A stretch of DNA of 41,181 nucleotides, taken from IMG/VR virus record IMGVR_UViG_3300031276_000008, positions 1 to 41,181 of that record; one strand, 5' to 3'. Position 1 is the stretch's first letter, and every line of letters starts with the position of its first letter. This DNA is from a virus. The notes below the pieces were generated by a model that was given only the letters and a program-made list of their open reading frames with translations, searched no databases and was not told the DNA's origin. Positions 15,826 through 24,927 of the stretch are shown here, one piece after another. A program made the translations under genes and the position numbers.

Positions 15826-17528
15826 AAATGCATCCCTAATAAATCTTTGTACTCTTGCTTTACTGTTTCGTAAGTTAATTTCCAAGATTCAATTATACTT
15901 TTCGATCTGCTTATATTAACCGCTAGTTCATTTTGTTCTTTTTGGGTTCTTGCTGTATATTCTGCTATTTCTGTTTGTAAAATTGAAAGTCTAACCTGCA
16001 CTTCATTGACATACCCATTACCAACTTCTAAATAAGTCTTCGCCCCTACGGAATATCCCATAGCCATGTCTACATCTTTTTGGGCTTCTTGCAGATAAAT
16101 TGAGGCTGTACTTATATACCCCTGTAAAGTTTGTGCTATACCTTGAATAATTTGTAAGTAGCTTTGCCCCGTTTGAATATACCCAGATGCAGTTTTCATA
16201 TAACCGTCACCACTTTGTGCATATCCTTGGGCTACACCTAAATACCCATTTGCTATTCTGGTATATTCACTTATTTGTTGTATTCGTGAATTTACCTCTC
16301 CTACATACGCTTGAACTTCTGCTAAATTAGTCTGAGCTTCTTTCAAATAAGCGTCACCAGTGCTTATTCTTTCTCTTGCTTCCAATAAATAAGCATTGCC
16401 GTTCTCTACTCTTTTACTTCCTATTTCTGTTTGTATGTTAGCTTTATCTAAATCAGATCCGTCAACCGCACTCGCACTGGCTGTATCTATATCAGTATTT
16501 ACTAGATCAAACTCTATGTTAGCTAAATCAACTATTGCCGATATTTTATCATATTCTGTATTAGCCAAACCAACTGCTGTATTTATCCTTCCCGAAGCTG
16601 TAGTAATTGCCGTTAAAGCCGTATTTACGTTTGTCCCTAAATTAGTAGCTGCATTATCAAGGTCAGCATTTGCTAACGCTATTTCATCAGCCATCTTGTC
16701 AAGTTCGGTATTTGAAAGTCCAACTTCGGTAATGGCTTTCGCTATTTCAGCTTTTGCCAAAGTAATTTCGGCTGCCATCTTAGCAGCTTCGGCTTTAGCT
16801 AAATCAGTTTCGGTATTCGACGTAGTTATAGCAATTACACCTTTCGCAATTTCACCCGCTATTTTAGCCGTTTCGGTTACTGCGTTATCTACTTGAGTGT
16901 TAATCGCTGTTAAAGCAGTTACTATATCTGAATATTGATTGGGATATGCCGTAGCCCACGCAACATTATTTATATTCGCAGTAGTAGCACCTAAAGTCAA
17001 AGCATCCAATACTACCGCTTCGGCAGCCATCAGATTCTCAATAGTCCGTAACGAAGCACCTAGAACAACTCCTTTCTCTAACTCGCCGGGGAAACCACCG
17101 GATATACTTTCATCTGCGTTACCTACCGTTGGGTATGCTAAAGCCTGGGCGACACCCGCAGTTCCAGTACCTGCCGAATAAATTATCAACTTACCATTAT
17201 CATACATAAACACGGGGTCTGTCGCCAAAGCATAATGAAGAGAACCGGAAGTAACTACTGCATTTTGTAAACCAGCATCTACTTTTCGGCATCGTATATT
17301 ACCTGTGTGTACTCGTTCTTCTCCATATTGATTTTTGAGTACCTTTTTATTTGCCACACTCGTACCGGCTTCAGTAATCGTTACGTCTATTGCATACTTT
17401 TCTAATTTTTCATCAGGGAGTAAGTCTATAATTGTTCTCGCCTCTGCCGTCAATGCCGTGTCTAACATTGCCGTGTCGGTGACTGTTGCCGCTACTATGT
17501 CCTCTACCTGTGATTTATAAGTTGCCAT
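15822..17528 (-). CDS. Repetitive helical stalk-like virion protein, 568 aa
   Basis: The first 170 residues look globular. The rest is a long Ala-rich helical array: residues about 200-330 repeat units such as NTELDKMADEIALANADLD, and residues about 350-520 repeat a roughly 14-residue unit with Tyr-Leu and Ala at fixed places (AYLKEAQTNL, GYLGVAQGYA, SYLQIIQGIA, IYLQEAQKDV). Such arrays form extended coiled coils. Lying between capsid and connector genes it may be a neck fibre, needle or appendage. No homologue is recognised by eye. Confidence 0.6.
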   Translation of the reverse strand: MATYKSQVEDIVAATVTDTAMLDTALTAEARTIIDLLPDEKLEKYAIDVTITEAGTSVANKKVLKNQYGEERVHTGNIRCRKVDAGLQNAVVTSGSLHYALATDPVFMYDNGKLIIYSAGTGTAGVAQALAYPTVGNADESISGGFPGELEKGVVLGASLRTIENLMAAEAVVLDALTLGATTANINNVAWATAYPNQYSDIVTALTAINTQVDNAVTETAKIAGEIAKGVIAITTSNTETDLAKAEAAKMAAEITLAKAEIAKAITEVGLSNTELDKMADEIALANADLDNAATNLGTNVNTALTAITTASGRINTAVGLANTEYDKISAIVDLANIEFDLVNTDIDTASASAVDGSDLDKANIQTEIGSKRVENGNAYLLEARERISTGDAYLKEAQTNLAEVQAYVGEVNSRIQQISEYTRIANGYLGVAQGYAQSGDGYMKTASGYIQTGQSYLQIIQGIAQTLQGYISTASIYLQEAQKDVDMAMGYSVGAKTYLEVGNGYVNEVQVRLSILQTEIAEYTARTQKEQNELAVNISRSKSIIESWKLTYETVKQEYKDLLGMHL

Positions 17529-17530
17529 TT

Positions 17531-17953
17531 TTACACCGTTTTAGCTGAGTAAGTCACCTTTACTGCTGCAGCATCTTGTGTGTCTGTCCCATCAGAGAAT
17601 ACTTGAAATCTATAATAAGGAGCGTTGTATAAAGTAGTATCACACCACGCCGTATCTGAATTCAATCCAGTCGGGTCAACCCCCAAACCAAGAATTGCAT
17701 CAAGATCTTCCCATATTGGTACAGTAGCATCTATATCGTAACATGCTTGTAATTTTATATCTAAATCTCCATCTCCTGCACATACCTCAGTTACCGCCAG
17801 AGTCACTAAAAACTTTTGATTCGATATGTCATGCTCTATTGTAGATGATTCTATCGTAGTAACATTAGCCCCGGCACTATCCGGTAAAGTCAAAGACTCA
17901 TAAGCCAGTACATAATCTCGATTTTTGCCCACTGTTCTTTCTGTCCATGCCAT
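17531..17953 (-). CDS. Small head-associated protein, 140 aa
   Basis: The protein is beta-rich with no membrane segment; it starts MAWTERTVGKNRDYV and contains paired cysteines (LQACYDI, AWCDTT). Position just downstream of the capsid gene and small size suggest a head decoration or head-completion protein. It shares its size range and Asp/Thr-rich style with the next gene, so the two may be related decoration proteins. Confidence 0.55.
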   Translation of the reverse strand: MAWTERTVGKNRDYVLAYESLTLPDSAGANVTTIESSTIEHDISNQKFLVTLAVTEVCAGDGDLDIKLQACYDIDATVPIWEDLDAILGLGVDPTGLNSDTAWCDTTLYNAPYYRFQVFSDGTDTQDAAAVKVTYSAKTV

Positions 17954-17995
17954 CGTATATATCCTTATATTAAAGGGGGCACAAAGCCCCCATTC

Positions 17996-18457
17996 TTATT
18001 GAATAATCATAAATCTACAAGTACCTGCTGTTAATGTACTTGCGCCATCTAATACAAAACCATAGTAAGGTACTGCTTGTCCTCTTACTAAATCGTCTGC
18101 ATCATCGGCTATATTCAGATTAGGGTCAACTATCACCGACCCGATTGCACTCTCTACATCAGCAATTACATCAGGGTTCAGTAAGAATCCGTCTGTTACT
18201 GTCAATGTAGAAGTTGTTACGCTTAATGCAAAGTCGTCTGAATAACCACCATATATGTCAACGGGGAGAGTCGTGCCATCAAGAGCAGCCCCTTCCGTGT
18301 TGACTAACAGTGTGAATGATTTTGTTGTGTCAAGATTTTTAGGTGTTTTCAAAGTAGCTGAGTATTCTTCTGCTGTTGTTTGAACAACATCACAATACCA
18401 AACCACTCTCCCGTTTACAGTCCTGCCATCTGTCCATGCGCCTTGTGTTAAAGCCAT
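17996..18457 (-). CDS. Small head-associated or decoration protein, 153 aa
   Basis: The acidic, beta-rich protein begins MALTQGAWTDGRTVNGRVVW and ends TCRFMIIQ. It lies 9 nt downstream of the major capsid gene. The C-terminal end RFMIIQ echoes the capsid's own end SRIIIQ. Decoration proteins commonly occupy this slot; no specific family is identified. Confidence 0.55.
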   Translation of the reverse strand: MALTQGAWTDGRTVNGRVVWYCDVVQTTAEEYSATLKTPKNLDTTKSFTLLVNTEGAALDGTTLPVDIYGGYSDDFALSVTTSTLTVTDGFLLNPDVIADVESAIGSVIVDPNLNIADDADDLVRGQAVPYYGFVLDGASTLTAGTCRFMIIQ

Positions 18458-18466
18458 CTTATCCTC

Positions 18467-19810
18467 CTATTGGATTATAATTCTTGACTGAGTTTTTATG
18501 TGAGTCATTCCGTTTCCCGCCTCTGTCCAGTACAAGTTCTTCTGTCCGTCATAAGCATTTTCTTTCAGAATATCTTGCATGAATACGGTTGATTTAAAGT
18601 CCATATAGTTTATATACCTGTCATCAAGTATCAGCATATAGTTGCCTCTCTCATACATCAATGAATCGGAAGGAGTCATTTCTAAGATTCCACTAGGTGT
18701 TCTAAGTGACGTGACAGACCATCCGAAAGTACTGTCTACTTTAGGTTCCTGTAACTGTACTATCCACTTATCTTTTGAATCTCGCGCGTAAAGCAGTTTC
18801 GACCAATAACTCATAGCCTGAGTGCCACAAATAGCCCGTAATGTTTGGTTGGGCGGTCTATACTGGAACAACTTTTCAGACATATCTACGAAATCAGCAT
18901 ATTTAAATGCCCCTTCGGTAATAGTCCATTTATTCTGGAACTGACCAGAAGTTGAACCGTAATCTTCAATCGCTCTGCAAATACCATAAGTTGATCTAAT
19001 TACTCTACCTGTGTCACCAGTCAAAGCATCACCATCTGTGAATGTATCACCAGCATCAAGATTAGTCCCTGCCGGAGCCTGACCCCACATAAATGCTTTA
19101 TCAATCGATAATTTATGTTCTTTCATTTTCAGAAGGTTATGACGTACAAGTTCGTTACTTGCGCCTCTCAAAGAAGAGCGAAGTATTGCACCTTCTAATT
19201 GAACGGAAGTTTTAAATGTCTGGACTTGACCCCATACTGCTGAAAGTTCTGTTGAACTTGCATCTGGCGCACTTGAACCATCTTCGTGTGCTTCACTCTG
19301 ATATATAAACACATCATTGTCTACTGTCGAAATTGCTGTTCCACCTAAGTTTTTGAACTTAGCAGTAGTTGTTGATGTATCGTCTGTCAGTACAACTGTA
19401 CCTTTATAAGTCGCTGTTTTAGGACTTGTGAGTACAGTAGAATCCCATACATCAAAAGTCTTATGAACGAACGAAGCGTCAATAGTTGTAGTAAGACCGA
19501 ACCCCGTTACTCCGTCTATTGTTACTGCATCTGATTCAACCGAAGCCCCGCTAGATGCTGCGGCTATTGTTACACTCGATCCATTATTTACAATATAACG
19601 TCTCATGAAAGTGTTCTCATATTGGAATAGTTTAAATCTGGGGTCTGTCCCTAGCTTTACTCTATTCTTTAATGATAATGACAAGTATGGTGTGACTTCC
19701 TTGAATAACTCAGAAAACTCGTTCGGTTTGTAATAATAATCCCGACGATCCGCCTGTAATATCCCGGCACTCCCACCAGTTGCCAGATTTTTAACTGTTG
19801 CCTCTGCCAT
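18467..19810 (-). CDS. Major capsid protein, 447 aa
   Basis: Size, place immediately after the scaffold gene, and sequence features fit an HK97-fold capsid protein. The N-terminal segment YKPNEFSELFKEVTPYLSLS is followed by a beta/Thr-rich domain (about 70-180), then the long helix region (SVQLEGAILRSSLRGASNEL and LLKMKEHKLSIDKAFMWG) and beta strands near the C-terminus (YMLILDDRYINYMDF). The Thr-rich domain may be an insertion exposed on the capsid surface. Confidence 0.8.
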   Translation of the reverse strand: MAEATVKNLATGGSAGILQADRRDYYYKPNEFSELFKEVTPYLSLSLKNRVKLGTDPRFKLFQYENTFMRRYIVNNGSSVTIAAASSGASVESDAVTIDGVTGFGLTTTIDASFVHKTFDVWDSTVLTSPKTATYKGTVVLTDDTSTTTAKFKNLGGTAISTVDNDVFIYQSEAHEDGSSAPDASSTELSAVWGQVQTFKTSVQLEGAILRSSLRGASNELVRHNLLKMKEHKLSIDKAFMWGQAPAGTNLDAGDTFTDGDALTGDTGRVIRSTYGICRAIEDYGSTSGQFQNKWTITEGAFKYADFVDMSEKLFQYRPPNQTLRAICGTQAMSYWSKLLYARDSKDKWIVQLQEPKVDSTFGWSVTSLRTPSGILEMTPSDSLMYERGNYMLILDDRYINYMDFKSTVFMQDILKENAYDGQKNLYWTEAGNGMTHIKTQSRIIIQ

Positions 19811-19819
19811 AATAATCTC

Positions 19820-20680
19820 CTAAATTCTTAAAGTTTTTGATAAGTTTAGTTGTTGTTCACCAAAACTTTTGGTTCCTGTTGTCTGTGGTAAACTTGCTCC
19901 CGGTGGGAGTGCCGACCCAGATCTTTCATTGCGCCTCATATATTCTAGTGTTTTTTTGTCAACTACCGGATTGACTTTACCCGATACTACTGCGTACATG
20001 GCTTCCAGGTTCTCTTTCTTTTTGAAAAACTCCGGGTCAAATACAGCTTTAACTATTGCGTCTGCTTTTATCGGATCGCCTATCAAGTTCGTGACCTCAT
20101 TTATCGTATTTAATTGCTGTTGACGTTCGGCCTCTTCTTGCTGTTCAGTTTTATAATGATCAACTATTGGTTCATATTGTTTTGTGACTTTCTTAATTTC
20201 CCATTCCAACTTTTGGTCTATATATAAATCATTTTCGTCCTCGTATCTTGCGAGTTCCTGAGCCGCACGTCCATGTGGTTCTTGCAATGCCTCTAATTGC
20301 AGTTCTCTGTAATTAGCAGGTCTTTGCGGTTTTACAGGTGGCTTCAATTCTTCTTGAACTGGCTTTACCTGTGTCTGCATATTCATTCTTTCTTCTAATC
20401 GTATTCTGGCTTCACGTTCTTTCTGTAGTTCCTGTTGTGTTGACGTGAATTTACTTTGAAAGAACTTATAACTTTTCGGGTTGTCCACTTCACTTAATGG
20501 TATCTCCGATCCGTCTACTTCTACTATTTCCGGGTCTATTTCCGGTTCAACTTCTGGTTCCGGTTGTGCTTCTAGTTGAAGCTCTGTGTCCGTAGGTATA
20601 TCATCCATCTTGTTATAAAATGTTATCCCTTCCGGTGCTACTGCTTCTTCACTTTGAACTTGCTCTTTTTGAGTGTCCAT
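19820..20680 (-). CDS. Scaffolding protein, 286 aa
   Basis: The acidic, Pro/Glu-rich N-terminal third (EPEVEPEIDPEIVEVDGSEI) precedes a long charged coiled coil (STQQELQKEREARIRLEERM) and a compact C-terminal region, typical of podovirus scaffolds. It lies directly upstream of the capsid gene. GGAG about 7 nt upstream supports the start, which overlaps the previous gene by 32 nt. Confidence 0.75.
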   Translation of the reverse strand: MDTQKEQVQSEEAVAPEGITFYNKMDDIPTDTELQLEAQPEPEVEPEIDPEIVEVDGSEIPLSEVDNPKSYKFFQSKFTSTQQELQKEREARIRLEERMNMQTQVKPVQEELKPPVKPQRPANYRELQLEALQEPHGRAAQELARYEDENDLYIDQKLEWEIKKVTKQYEPIVDHYKTEQQEEAERQQQLNTINEVTNLIGDPIKADAIVKAVFDPEFFKKKENLEAMYAVVSGKVNPVVDKKTLEYMRRNERSGSALPPGASLPQTTGTKSFGEQQLNLSKTLRI

Positions 20681-20936
20681 CTTTGTTCTCCTTACGATTC
20701 CCTATGGGTTGATCGCTTTTAGTTGCGGCTTCTTTCACCGCTTTGTCGATTTCATTATTTATTATTGGTGCTAACTGGTCAATCAACTGAGACTGACCAA
20801 TTTTAGCGTATAGCTTATTATTTTGTTTTTTTACTTCTTCTTTAAGTTCAGCTATCGTTGTTTCCAATGACTTAATATTTGCTGCTAAACCAGTAGCTTC
20901 ATTAAGTAATTGATCTTTGATTGCTTTTAAATCCAT
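20649..20936 (-). CDS. Coiled-coil protein, 95 aa, upstream of scaffold
   Basis: Residues about 20-50 form a heptad coiled coil (ETTIAELKEEVKKQNNKL). The C-terminus is charged and disordered and overlaps the scaffold start in another frame. It is only 1 nt from the next upstream gene. It could be a scaffold co-factor or small head assembly protein; no family is recognised. Confidence 0.55.
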   Translation of the reverse strand: MDLKAIKDQLLNEATGLAANIKSLETTIAELKEEVKKQNNKLYAKIGQSQLIDQLAPIINNEIDKAVKEAATKSDQPIGNRKENKDGHSKRASSK

Positions 20937-20937
20937 G

Positions 20938-21264
20938 TTACTCCTTCACGAATTTTTCGTAAATACTAAAATGCTCGTTAATTAGTTTTTTGCTTTTGTC
21001 AAGGTCTTTCAGAGACTCTATTATTATATCGGTAGCTTTTTCTCCGATTTCAATTTCTCGCTCTTCTTGTCCTTTTGCGTTCCAAACAATTTTGTCTGTT
21101 TGTTTTCCGTCTACAACATGAGGTTTGATTTCAAACTCTTTGAATTCTTCCTCTGAAGGAGATAAGACAGACTTTAGATTATTGAGAATTTTAAGTGTGG
21201 CAAAATTTCCCTCTTGAGGTAAAATCTTTAGAATTGTGAATCTTTCAAGCAAATTGAGTTTCAT
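20938..21264 (-). CDS. Hypothetical protein, 108 aa
   Basis: The soluble protein has an N-terminal helix (MKLNLLERFTILKILPQEGN), a central charged stretch and a helical C-terminus. The motif LLERFTILKILPQEGNFATL resembles small phage proteins encoded near heads in other phages, but no function is known to me. It lies between a beta-solenoid-like protein and the scaffold-associated coiled-coil gene. Confidence 0.6.
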   Translation of the reverse strand: MKLNLLERFTILKILPQEGNFATLKILNNLKSVLSPSEEEFKEFEIKPHVVDGKQTDKIVWNAKGQEEREIEIGEKATDIIIESLKDLDKSKKLINEHFSIYEKFVKE

Positions 21265-21278
21265 TGTTTCTCCTTATA

Positions 21279-22727
21279 TTATGTTCCTGTACTTGAATAA
21301 ACGTTAATATACCCGGTTGACCCATCTTGACATTTAACCAAGATTTGATTCTTGGCTGTTGTTGCTGCGCTAGTAATAGCCGCAACACAAGTCACCGCAT
21401 CATCTAGGTCTGCAAAGAAGCCAACTGTTCCCCCGACTTTGATTGCGCTGGTTATTGTGCCTGCTGTATTTCTTACATAAAGCCCGTTGACCAAAGTACC
21501 ACCTGCATCTACTTGATAACCTGAATCACATACCGAAGCTGCCTCAATAGCAATATGTGAACCTGCTGTCAAAGCAGTTGCGCAAGCGTTTGTTGAACTC
21601 CAACTTATATACAATCCAGATGCGCCAACAACGTCTGCGGCTCCCGAACCAACAATATTACCAGAACCATTTACTTTGCCGAAAAGAGCTGCAACGTGTG
21701 TCACTGTGGCTTCATAAGTTGATAAATAAACTGCTGATGTCATACCGTATATTTCAGCCGAAGTTGTTGTCCCTCCGCATGTTATTTTTGAATACATCCC
21801 ATATACTACATCAGTAAATCCAGACGTATCAACATCACTTCTAATTCCCTGAATATATCCTCTAAGCCCTGCTGCCTCTGCATTAGTCCCTGTTTGTGTT
21901 ATTGTACTTCTTATAGAGAATAAATCTATATCCGTCCCGGTATTAGTCGCACCATCATAATTGTAAGCTATTCTTATTGGTGTCATACTTTGGTTAGCTG
22001 TTGTTGTCGGGTTAATATAAATGCCTGAATTACTTCCTGCACCTGTTACACCGTCTATGAGAATACCAGTAGTTGACCCATTAATATCCACGCCGACTAA
22101 ACAAGCACCCGATACGTTTAATCCTGCGGCTGAACATGCCGAACTTATCTCAATACCATCAACCGGAGTTGTACCTGAAATTTTAATACCATCTGTTAAA
22201 CTTCCTGCGGTTATCGAAATACCAGTGGTTATTGCAGTAGCATCCAATAATATACCGGTAGTATATGTACCTGCGCCTGACATACTCATACCAGTACCAA
22301 CCGTCATAGATGTTGCTACGGTCATTGATATGCCTTCTGTCTTGCTTGCAGTATAAGTCAATAAAATACCAGTAGTCGGGTCAGTTATTGATAAACCAGT
22401 AGTGGTTAATCCTGAAATACTTATCCCGCCCGTGCCCGTTAAACTCAGTCCTGCGGCTCCCGCCAAAACCAAATCATCTTCTGAAGCATCCCATAACATA
22501 TAAGCACTTGCCGTGTCTCCAAAAAATGTCACATCATATCCTGTATCATTAACGCCTATCGTCAATGATCCGTCTGGGTTAGCTAAAAAGTTAGCAATTG
22601 TGCTTCCCTTTATTTCCCCGTTGTCGTCATATAAAAGAACATAATCGGTCGCCGTTGGTGCTGTTTCTATAATACTCTCACCGGGTCTGTGTAACCAATT
22701 CTCATATACTTCTTTCTTAGTTGCCAT
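21279..22727 (-). CDS. Beta-solenoid-like structural protein, 482 aa
   Basis: After a 100-residue N-terminal part, residues about 105-240 repeat short Gly-Ile units (TTGISITAGSLTDGIKISGT, TTGILIDGV), the periodicity of a beta-helix or stacked fibre. The C-terminal half is Ala/Thr/Gly-rich and includes several isolated cysteines. It lies between portal and scaffold, an unusual place for a fibre-like protein, which suggests a head fibre or surface appendage. It contains no catalytic motif. Confidence 0.6.
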   Translation of the reverse strand: MATKKEVYENWLHRPGESIIETAPTATDYVLLYDDNGEIKGSTIANFLANPDGSLTIGVNDTGYDVTFFGDTASAYMLWDASEDDLVLAGAAGLSLTGTGGISISGLTTTGLSITDPTTGILLTYTASKTEGISMTVATSMTVGTGMSMSGAGTYTTGILLDATAITTGISITAGSLTDGIKISGTTPVDGIEISSACSAAGLNVSGACLVGVDINGSTTGILIDGVTGAGSNSGIYINPTTTANQSMTPIRIAYNYDGATNTGTDIDLFSIRSTITQTGTNAEAAGLRGYIQGIRSDVDTSGFTDVVYGMYSKITCGGTTTSAEIYGMTSAVYLSTYEATVTHVAALFGKVNGSGNIVGSGAADVVGASGLYISWSSTNACATALTAGSHIAIEAASVCDSGYQVDAGGTLVNGLYVRNTAGTITSAIKVGGTVGFFADLDDAVTCVAAITSAATTAKNQILVKCQDGSTGYINVYSSTGT

Positions 22728-22729
22728 CG

Positions 22730-24925
22730 TTACTTTCCTCCATTATTATTTATTTTAATCTTTGCAGCCTTCTCTTCGCCTGCTAATCTTCCCATCATTC
22801 CTTTTACTTCGCCTTCTACTTTTCCCTTTAATCCACCCATATCAACTTGAAATTTAGATTTCTCTATCATTCTATCCGCGGTTTTAAGTTCTCTCTCTGC
22901 GGTCTGGGCATCACCTTCTAATTTCTTAATGTGCTCGCCCATCTGCTGAATTTGCTGTTGCATTTGTGCCATTGCGTCTTGTTTCTCGATTATCAATTCT
23001 ACATCATCTATTTCCATAGCTCTTAAAATTGGCTCTCTTACTGTCAGGATTTGTCTATCCCATGCTTCCATGAGAATATCAAGTTTACCCCAGCGTAAAA
23101 CTTCTTTCATACTGCCAGATACCATTTGGATATTATATCTAGTATCATAAGTATCATTAAAAATCTTCCCGTCTTCATCAACTCCATTAATAACCGCTTC
23201 TCTTTTCTTACCATGCTCCCCGGAAATCTTAAATGCTTTTCTTTCTGTATAGTATTCAGGAAGCATTTGGGAAACTACGTTACCTAACTCGTTAAGCATT
23301 GCTTCAATGTCTTTCCGGGTAGCTTCGGCTCTACGCATACGCATTTCATCTTGTGCTAATAAACCACCTTTAGTCGGGTGTGCCCCCTCTGGGCTGCCGT
23401 CGCTTGCTTCATAACTTCCCAGAACTCTTTGTATGTCGTACTTCAAATTTTTTATATATCTGAATAATTCATTAGCCAACTGTTGAGGATATAGTATAAT
23501 CGGTTGTGCTCCTGGTAATTCAAAATCAACCTCAACTACCTCACATGATGGAGAGCTCATTTTCTTTTTGATATCTTCGAGGTCATGTGCTCCCTTACCG
23601 ATAATAACCGTTACATTCGTGCTCCGTGAAGTGTGTTTGACTAACATGGACTGGAAGAATATTAACTGTTTGATATAGTCTTTTACTTTTCTGATATTGG
23701 AAGTAGGATATGGATTCCCAAGATGATTTAACATCATAGTCACTATTGGCTGTGTATCAAGTTTACCCATGATCTTATTCTGGACTTCACGCCCCGCAAC
23801 CGAAAGAACTCTTTTAATTCTTATAGCTTTATATTTGATCCACTTAATCGCCCCTTCTTCTAAAAGCTGTCCGCATGTAGTTACCCTCAACTCATAAGTG
23901 CTGTTTTCTACCGAACCATCTTTTGTCGGAAGTTCTTCTAACCCCGGAGCCATTTCCATTTCTTTATTTTGGTTTAGAATATAATGGTACACTTCCCCAA
24001 ACTGTTCTATAATCTGCATCTGTTGGTTTACTTCATCTTCCTGAGTTATGTATCTTGTAGAATTAGTAGTCGTTTCAATTACCGCAGGTCTTTGTTTGAA
24101 TTCTTCGTATTCTTTTTCGGTAAAATTGTATTCTTGTTTTGAGTAAGGATCCCACACATTAAGCATCGGGATTAAAATCTTTGAATATCTATCAAGCACT
24201 TCGTATTTTTTATGGAATGTGTCTGCAATCCCAAAAGCTGTCTCTTGTGAACTATAATTAGAACCAGTAGGTTTATCGTCAGTCGCTTCACGTGCGTCCT
24301 TCAAATCTACTTCAGGGTATTGATCTTGTATCATTTCACCGGTCATTACCACACGAATGATTTTATGAACGGCATCCAAAGTAAGTGGGTCTGAGGAACT
24401 TGGGCTTATGTACAAATCAGTAGGATCAATTTCTTTTATAAATATTTCACCCCTTCCATTATCGGCATAAGGGTCATAATATGGCATCATTGCCATCATA
24501 CCCTTAACTTCTCCATCTCTCACGGCGGTTTTAAGTCTTATATTACCATGGGATATATCCCAAATGTAAGCCATCAAATCAGCTACAAAACTCGCATCAT
24601 TCGTATCATCATTCTCTCTGCCAGTAGCAGTCCATTTAGGTTGTTTACTTGTGAGTGCGGCAACTAATTGATCCACACAAGCAGTCGCTTCATAATCGGA
24701 AAGTGGTAGAAATTCATCAGATTTTATAGAGTTAGCTTCTTCTTTAGTAAATTGTGCGCCTGCATATAAACGGACATCCTCAGCCATTCTTAAACCATAG
24801 GCATCTCTCTCACCGGATTTAAGTTGTTCAAATATCCTCTCACTTTGAACTGTGTCCTTAGTGTAACCTTCCGGCACTTTCTCGTCTATTTCAGGGTCAT
24901 ACCCTTTTTCTAAATCATAAGCCAT
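22730..24925 (-). CDS. Portal protein, 731 aa
   Basis: The length matches P22-type portals. The start is MAYDLEKGYDPEI with AGGGG about 10 nt upstream; an ATG at 24958 inside the terminase gene would add 11 residues. Visible are the clip/stem-like helical region (LANELFRYIKNLKYDIQRVL) and a long C-terminal coiled coil (MAQMQQQIQQMGEHIKKLEG) as in barrel-bearing portals. It lies directly after the large terminase. It forms the DNA entry channel and connector docking ring. Confidence 0.8.
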   Translation of the reverse strand: MAYDLEKGYDPEIDEKVPEGYTKDTVQSERIFEQLKSGERDAYGLRMAEDVRLYAGAQFTKEEANSIKSDEFLPLSDYEATACVDQLVAALTSKQPKWTATGRENDDTNDASFVADLMAYIWDISHGNIRLKTAVRDGEVKGMMAMMPYYDPYADNGRGEIFIKEIDPTDLYISPSSSDPLTLDAVHKIIRVVMTGEMIQDQYPEVDLKDAREATDDKPTGSNYSSQETAFGIADTFHKKYEVLDRYSKILIPMLNVWDPYSKQEYNFTEKEYEEFKQRPAVIETTTNSTRYITQEDEVNQQMQIIEQFGEVYHYILNQNKEMEMAPGLEELPTKDGSVENSTYELRVTTCGQLLEEGAIKWIKYKAIRIKRVLSVAGREVQNKIMGKLDTQPIVTMMLNHLGNPYPTSNIRKVKDYIKQLIFFQSMLVKHTSRSTNVTVIIGKGAHDLEDIKKKMSSPSCEVVEVDFELPGAQPIILYPQQLANELFRYIKNLKYDIQRVLGSYEASDGSPEGAHPTKGGLLAQDEMRMRRAEATRKDIEAMLNELGNVVSQMLPEYYTERKAFKISGEHGKKREAVINGVDEDGKIFNDTYDTRYNIQMVSGSMKEVLRWGKLDILMEAWDRQILTVREPILRAMEIDDVELIIEKQDAMAQMQQQIQQMGEHIKKLEGDAQTAERELKTADRMIEKSKFQVDMGGLKGKVEGEVKGMMGRLAGEEKAAKIKINNNGGK

Positions 24926-24927
24926 GT

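Noticed and set aside
16396-16896. Long + strand ORF (166 codons)
   Set aside because: Antisense shadow of the repetitive Ala/Thr-rich stalk protein; no ribosome site and highly biased composition.
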